Below are positions 59,354 to 64,000 of a stretch of DNA of 64,000 nucleotides, piece after piece. Source of the DNA: Omphalotus guepiniiformis. Lineage: Eukaryota; Basidiomycota; Agaricomycetes; Agaricales; Omphalotaceae. The stretch spans positions 992,001-1,056,000 of the forward strand of contig JAQOOI010000021.1 in the NCBI GenBank assembly GCA_028554645.1. The letters are read 5' to 3'. Every line of letters begins with the position of its first letter. The stretch's first letter is position 1. The notes beneath the pieces were generated by a model. The model saw only the letters and a program-made list of their open reading frames with translations, had not been told where the DNA came from and searched no databases. The position numbers and the translations under genes are program-made.

Positions 59354-60227
59354 ATGACAACGAGCAATTTTTGCAGTTCCTTGGCCAATGATATTGTTTT
59401 GTCACAAAAAATGTTTGTCGCTCACGATCACCGTACGGAGGGATTCGCTCATGTTTTGCTGATCACTTCCGGCAGTGTTGCCTCAGTGAAGGCTCCTTTA
59501 ATTGTACAGGAACTCCTCAAAGTAGGGTCATTGACTCGTTATTGTGTTCAAGAGTGAGAAATGACTCCTTTATCAGTATGACAAGGTCAAGGTTCAGGTC
59601 GTTTCCACCCAATCCTCGCTTGCATTCTTCAATATAGAGGACGTCGCTAAAGCCGGATCCAGGGTATGGACTGATAAGGATGAATGGACCGTAATGCTTT
59701 CCGTTCAGCTGCTAGTCTACCTCCTGATGCAGTTTCTCCTAGAACGACTACAAGATTGGCGATCCTATACTTCATATCGAACTGAGACGATGGGCAGATA
59801 TCGTATTGGTAGCTCCTTGTTCCGCCAACACTTTAGCTAAAATCGCTAATGGAATGTGCGACAACCTTGTGGTCCGTGCATACCGTTTCCAGGCATTAAT
59901 GTTGATGTGACACGAGTTCATCCCTTTTCAGACATCCTTGCTTCGTGCACTCTCTCCGAACACCCCGACGTATATTTTCCCGGCAATGAACACGCTCATG
60001 TACGAGCATCCACTTACAGCTGAACATTTGCGCATCGTTCGAGATATCGTCCGGTACAATGTTGTAGGGCCGATAGGTAAAGGTTTAGCTTGCGGAGATA
60101 TTGGTAAGTGTCTTGTAAGAGATTCATAGGACGAGTAACTGAATAACTTGAAGGTTTGGGTGCTATGACTGAATGGAGAGATATTGTCAACGTCGTCGTC
60201 GAGCGCTTCAATCTGTCCCTGAGGTAA
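59354..60227 (+). CDS. Phosphopantothenoylcysteine decarboxylase (flavoprotein, Hal3/PPCDC family)
   Basis: Converts 4'-phosphopantothenoyl-cysteine to 4'-phosphopantetheine, the third step from pantothenate to CoA, using FMN. Start at 59354 (MTTSNFCSSLANDIV); HVLLITSGSVASVKAPLIVQ is the flavin-binding start. Exon 2 gives YDKVKVQVVSTQSSLAFFN; then the catalytic His in GDPILHIELRRWADIVLVAP, flavin motif PCSANTLAKIANGMCDNLV, PAMNTLMYEHPLT (the PxMNxxM motif) and the catalytic Cys region GKGLACGDIGLGAM. Introns are GT-AG with acceptors fixed by protein continuity. The end at 60227 gives about 210 aa, a normal stand-alone enzyme with no long acidic Hal3-type tails, so enzyme function rather than phosphatase inhibition is more likely. 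Confidence 0.92.
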
Positions 60228-60410
60228 TTAGACGCGTATGTAATTCACAAGCAAGCCAAGATCTTCGCAAAATATGTCACGGAACATATAGAACAACCAA
60301 GCACTCTCTAATGCCTTAACTGCCTACATATTTCTATGTACTCTCTATGTATATTGTATCGTTAGCGAGTGTGGGAAAGCATCTATAGAATAAAGACTAA
60401 AGTTGATCTG

Positions 60411-61437
60411 TCAGGGTGCTTTGTGTCTCGCAAAAACGTGGATATGAGCAAGACCGGGTACACTTTGCAGCCGCTACATTTAACAGCAATCAGACAAGAT
60501 CCTGATGCAACAAAATCGCTCAGCTCACAGGTGGATTCACAAACCAAGCAGTTTCCCATTTGTCTTCTCTCCATCTCCTCTTGACAAACTCATGCACATG
60601 GAATCCTGCGTTACGGACCAATTCCTCCTCTTCGTCAGTACCTTTCTGTGATACAATCATCTTGTCTCTAGTTACTCCCCATTCGGCTAGCGCAGGTAGG
60701 CAAGAAGGGAGTTTGGAAGGCGAAGGTGGGGGCGAAGTATTTCCCGTGAATCCCCATAATCCATCTTGTTCAATACGGGGAGCTACGGATACAGGGACAA
60801 TATCCGGATGGTATATAGGTATCTTTGTCCAGATGAGGGTATGTTCGATTTCCGGCGGCACTGAAGGAGGTATGAGTAAGTAGGCTACAAGCCAAAGATC
60901 CGGCCTACCAGAATATGGCCAGTCATTCTGTATGATACTGATATATATCGAAGGAGTTTCCCAAGTGAAGTAGGGTGGTGGATCCGAAGTATCTATCAAA
61001 TCAGAGTGTCCATTTGCTGTGGGTGAGATGTCCAGCGCGGAGGGCAGTAGCGAAAGAGTGTCAGGTTTGCCCCATTGTAGACGATAGTCCAGAAGATAGT
61101 TCACTAGTCAAAGCCTTGAATAATCTTTGCTTGGGAGAGCAATCCGCTTGTCAGCCTCACCCATAGAGCCATACTTCTCCCTGATACCGACAGCCCAGAG
61201 ATTGTATCTTTTCTGAAGCATTTGATCCCGCTTCAGAAGACCAAGATCACTAGCCAGGAGCTTCAGCAGCAGTTTGGTATTGCCGGAAAATTAAAAGACT
61301 CGCCCCGAGTTCACGAAGGTTTTCAATTGACTCCAAGTAAATTTGGCAGGGTAATGCACGAGTAGTTCCTCGCGGGTCGGAGGACCAGTCCCCAAGGGTA
61401 CAGTATGAGAAGTTGCCAAGAAGTCTATTCCTGTCAT
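60411..61437 (-). CDS. DUF3605 protein of unknown function
   Basis: Start at 61437 (MTGIDFLATSHTVPLGTGPP). Exon 1 contains HYPAKFTWSQLKTFVNSG; exon 2 gives DLGLLKRDQMLQKRYNLWAV and GIREKYGSM; exon 3 VNYLLDYRLQWGKPDTL. A long middle follows with HTLIWTKIPIYHPDIVP and EWGVTRDKMIVSQKGTDEEE. The last exon (RLQSVPGLAHIHVFARHKAP) is reached by a GTGAGC donor at about 60525 and ends at 60411. This is the conserved DUF3605 C-terminus and shows the gene is about 110 bp longer than the simple ORF. Intron 1 uses a GC-AG pair: donor GCGAGT next to TCGG, acceptor GGCTAG. No membrane segment or signal peptide. Conserved in fungi; role not known. Confidence 0.8.
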
Positions 61438-61552
61438 TGAAAGAATGAAAGAAAGAAAGCGAGAAAGAATTCTAAGGTTGTGCTGGTCAACTGGGGTCAA
61501 GCGCGCTTACTTGGTGCTAGATACAGTTCACACGCCTCTTCCACACTCTGTC
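61438..61552. promoter_or_regulatory. Very short bidirectional promoter
   Basis: Only 115 bp lie between the ATGs of the DUF3605 gene and the RG-rich gene on the other strand, so the 5' leaders must be short or overlapping. No named element recognised. Confidence 0.5.
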
Positions 61553-62849
61553 ATGTCTTCCCGGAGAAATCAACGAATTGCTACTAGTTCTGATAGAGGA
61601 TATCCACGAGCTAGAGGTGGCTGGAGAGGCCGAAGCCGAGGAGATGCTTTCCATGCAAGTACGAGTGATCGTCGCATGGAAAATATCGCGTCGGTGAGCA
61701 GAAGTAGCGGACTGGAGAAGGATGGCGACGCGTAAGTCCCAGATATAAGTCTTTCAACGCGTCGATTGTGATGAATGATAGTCTTCTAGATTGAAGGATT
61801 TCAAAACTCAAGAAGAGTATCGGGAATTCATACAGGGAAAGGTAAAAGATGATCTTATGTATCTATTGAGTACTCTATCGCTCATCTCTGCCTTTCTAGC
61901 TTGATAGTTTTCATGCTCGCTATCCCGATTCACGAGGACACGAGACAGATAGTCAGCAGAGACTAGAAGTTCAGGAAAACATTCTCATACTATTTCGTGA
62001 GTGTCAACATTCGGGTTCATCAGCGCGTAATCAATTGAGAAGAGTAATAATTCAGGGAAGCTAAGGGAAGGCTTGGTAGCTTCCAAGCGAAGTGACGGAT
62101 TCACGCTGGAGGGTACGTTCGTATTCGAACAGACATTCTGCATAGTGCATTTACAGGCGCATATAGTCTATGAGACGTCTCTCTATCTCGCGACAATGTT
62201 CAAGAACACGAAGCAGATCAACTCCATAATTCCGCAATTAATACCTGATCTCTATGTTCGGATCCCTGAGCCGCACCATAACCGACTGCTGACAATCCTA
62301 ATATCCCTGCTACTTCAACTGCTCTTAGGCTATCCCTCTCAAAGCCTGTATCGTCAACTTCTACGCTCAATTCCCGATCCAATGCTCCCATCCCGATCCA
62401 AAGCACGCACCTGGATTACCTCAGTCTCAGCTAGCCTACGAACACAGAACTTTGCTAGGTTCGAGACACTGACACGTTCAGAAAGTTTTCGCTCGTTCTT
62501 GGATGATCCCCCTTCGTTGCCAGATGAATTCGAAACACTTTCAATCTCTGCGCGTTCGAACCGGGACCTTGCACGAAAAACGTTCTATTCGCTCATTGAC
62601 GAGGTACGCGCGAAGCCCCGCGAGACTTCGTGGACCATCCTTCGAACCGCTTACAGAGAATTTTCTTGCCTCGCTGAATCTGGTACTACTAGAGATTGGC
62701 TAGTTCGGTCATTGGCGTTACAAAAGACAAGCTCGGATTGCGAAAGCCTTTCCCTGGACCAATGGCTCGACGAAAAGAATTCTGCTGGACATATCAGGCG
62801 GAAGGAGGGCGTCGAGGGACGCTGGATTACCTCTAAAATTCAACGATAA
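61553..62849 (+). CDS. Uncharacterised helical protein with RG-rich N-terminus
   Basis: Start at 61553 (MSSRRNQRIATSSDRGYPRA), followed by RGGWRGRSRG, an RG-box that often binds RNA and is methylated. Exons then give DALKDFKTQEEYREFIQGK, LDSFHARYPDSRGHETDSQQ, LILFRKLREGLVASKRSDGF and, across an intron (about 62112-62168), TLEVYETSLYLATMFKNTKQ. The rest reads as helices: YRQLLRSIPDPMLPSRSKAR, TWITSVSASLRTQNFARFET, ETSWTILRTAYREFSCLAES, to WITSKIQR. About 380 aa. I do not recognise the family with certainty; the helical repeats loosely recall SAC3/GANP-type domains, but no motif proves it. Splice signals are GT-AG, and the frame is intact, so the gene is real. Confidence 0.7.
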
Positions 62850-62950
62850 ATTCCATATGAAGATCAAATTGTATATGTGGTATAGGGTGTGTTGGAGTAT
62901 TGTGTACTATTACGCTACGATCAACGCGAAATATAGTGAACAGGCAATGA

Positions 62951-63976
62951 TTATCGAATTTTGACATTTTCCATAAGAGCTGCCAGTTCATCCGCTTCGT
63001 TCTTTTCAGTCTTCCCCTTGAACGCCTTATCCTCAAGATCAATCTCCAATTCAGCCTCCTTCTCAGCCCGCTCCTCGATTTCTTCAGGCGTCTCCTCCTC
63101 CTCCTCCTCCTCCTCCTCCTCTTCGTCCTCATCTGAAATGAACAATTTGCCTCCTCTCTGCCTCAAGCTGATGCTCAAGGCAGCCAAACTCTCGTCATCC
63201 TCCTCCACTTCATTCCATTGCAACTCTAGTGATTTCAAGTTGCGCAAGTTGTCCACGATATTTTCCGAAAGCAAAGCGAAAGCGTCAGCTTGTAGATTGT
63301 TGTTCTGCAGCTGTAAGGTGTGCAGCTTGGGATTAGAGCCTTCTGCCAAAGTGGCTAGCAATGTTGGGACTTCGCCGTCCCCAGATAGCACACAGTCAGA
63401 GAGGTTGAGAGTGTGCAGATCAGGCCAGGCTCTCAAGGCATTCGCCCAAGCTTCAACACCCGTCAACGCCCCTTCTAAAGTGAATGTATTATCCTGCAAA
63501 TCGATATATTGCAGATTAGGATTCTTCGCCAGACCGGTAGCGAGAGCAGTTATTCCTTCCATGCGGATACCATTCTGTGGCATTCTAATTTCAACAAGGC
63601 CGCCGTGCTCAGCAAAAGCTTCGGCCCACGCAGACGCAGATCCGTTCTCGAGACGATTACGCCCACAGATAAACGTGCGCAGATTCGATTTCTTTCCGTC
63701 GGCTTTGCTAAGTTTTGCTGATTCGAGCAAAGCGTTGGCTAGGACGGTGCCGCCTGCAGGGCCAAGACCATTGTTGTTTAACTTCAGGATTTGGAACTGG
63801 CGGTTTTTTGTAAGGAAAGGGACCATCGGGTCAACTGAGCGACCACCGAAGGCATTGTCGCTGAGATTTAATTCAACGAGAGTGGTTTTGTCAATGAGGG
63901 CGTCGCAGATGGCAGTGAGTGCTTGTGGGATCTCCGTAATCAATCGTCCTGTAAAGATGTCGGCGAAGTCTGCGAT
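62951..63976 (-). CDS. RNA1: Ran GTPase-activating protein (Rna1/RanGAP1), N-terminal exons outside window
   Basis: Cytosolic activator of Ran GTP hydrolysis that keeps the Ran gradient for nuclear transport. The visible last exon starts at 63976 after a TGTAG acceptor with IADFADIFTGRLITEIPQAL. Leucine-rich repeats of the RanGAP type follow: LVELNLSDNAFGGRSVDPMV, FQILKLNNNGLGPAGGTVLA, LRTFICGRNRLENGSASAWA, VEIRMPQNGIRMEGITALAT, LQYIDLQDNTFTLEGALTGV and LHTLNLSDCVLSGDGEVPTL. The LRRs end in an acidic tail (a run of about eleven Glu, then EEIEERAEKEAELEI), typical of Rna1. Stop at 62951. The catalytic Arg of Rna1 lies in the first repeats, beyond the window. Confidence 0.92.
   Translation of the reverse strand: MADFADIFTGRLITEIPQALTAICDALIDKTTLVELNLSDNAFGGRSVDPMVPFLTKNRQFQILKLNNNGLGPAGGTVLANALLESAKLSKADGKKSNLRTFICGRNRLENGSASAWAEAFAEHGGLVEIRMPQNGIRMEGITALATGLAKNPNLQYIDLQDNTFTLEGALTGVEAWANALRAWPDLHTLNLSDCVLSGDGEVPTLLATLAEGSNPKLHTLQLQNNNLQADAFALLSENIVDNLRNLKSLELQWNEVEEDDESLAALSISLRQRGGKLFISDEDEEEEEEEEEEETPEEIEERAEKEAELEIDLEDKAFKGKTEKNEADELAALMENVKIR
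63092..63122. repeat. (CTC)n trinucleotide microsatellite in RanGAP acidic tail
   Basis: About ten CTC units, coding for poly-Glu on the minus strand. Length changes would be in frame and only alter the length of the acidic tail. Confidence 0.85.
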
Positions 63977-64000
63977 CTACAGATGAAGGTGAGGTATCAG

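Noticed and set aside
62961..63986. 341-codon plus-strand ORF
   Set aside because: Exact antisense shadow of the RanGAP leucine-rich repeats and poly-Glu tail; Ser-rich low-complexity translation.
1..64000. CRISPR arrays, bacterial operons, prophage or intact transposons
   Set aside because: None found: no regularly spaced repeats, no terminal inverted repeats with a transposase or reverse transcriptase ORF.

Overview
This window looks like nuclear DNA from a mushroom-forming basidiomycete (Agaricomycetes, probably Agaricales). The protein-coding genes carry many introns of about 48-65 nt with GT...CTRAC...AG signals, genes are packed on both strands, and the gene content is fungal: tripeptidyl-peptidase-type sedolisin, GWT1, HAK potassium transporter, MOB2, Mlp/Tpr, DUF3605 and a GPI-anchored cupredoxin. 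I saw no operons, CRISPR, rRNA, convincing tRNA or intact transposon.

Left arm (1-19.4 kb): a secretory and stress-related block. It has two head-to-head pepsin-like aspartic proteases (the left one cut by the window edge, the right one membrane-anchored), a secreted sedolisin, an ER-type heme oxygenase with iron-GATA-like motifs upstream, a triple CCCH zinc-finger protein, a PA-TM-RING ubiquitin ligase, a small unknown ORF, a type II membrane nucleotide pyrophosphatase/phosphodiesterase and a SYLF (Ysc84-type) protein.

Centre (19.8-43 kb): two giant genes in the same orientation, MDN1/REA1 midasin (about 16 kb, about 5,000 aa) and the nuclear-basket coiled-coil protein Mlp1/Tpr (6.7 kb). 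Both work in making or exporting nuclear RNPs. Tpr is divergent from ribosomal protein uS10 (RPS20).

Right arm (43-64 kb): housekeeping and membrane genes. These are uS10, an NT-C2 (EEIG1/EHBP1) protein, mitochondrial bL28m divergent from GWT1 (GPI inositol acyltransferase), a HAK/KUP K+ transporter, a tandem pair of MOB2-like kinase activators, a GPI-anchored cupredoxin divergent from phosphopantothenoylcysteine decarboxylase, a DUF3605 protein divergent from an RG-rich unknown, and RanGAP1/Rna1 running off the right edge.

The most unusual signal is a set of splice junctions where protein homology fixes the exon ends but the dinucleotides are not GT-AG. They occur in aspartic protease B intron 1 (donor overwritten by a 14-bp exon copy), uS10 intron 1 (GT-AT), MOB2 copy A last intron (GT-TG), MOB2 copy B first intron (acceptor GG, readable through in frame), the NT-C2 gene (one base out of frame) and DUF3605 (GC-AG). 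Dozens of neighbouring introns are canonical. The cases are either isolated sequence errors, decaying alleles, or real non-canonical splicing, and RNA reads would settle which. Other points of note are two consecutive microexons carrying the catalytic motif of the phosphodiesterase and a Cys-rich cytosolic tail on the membrane protease. Exon boundaries given here were read by eye from splice signals and protein continuity.
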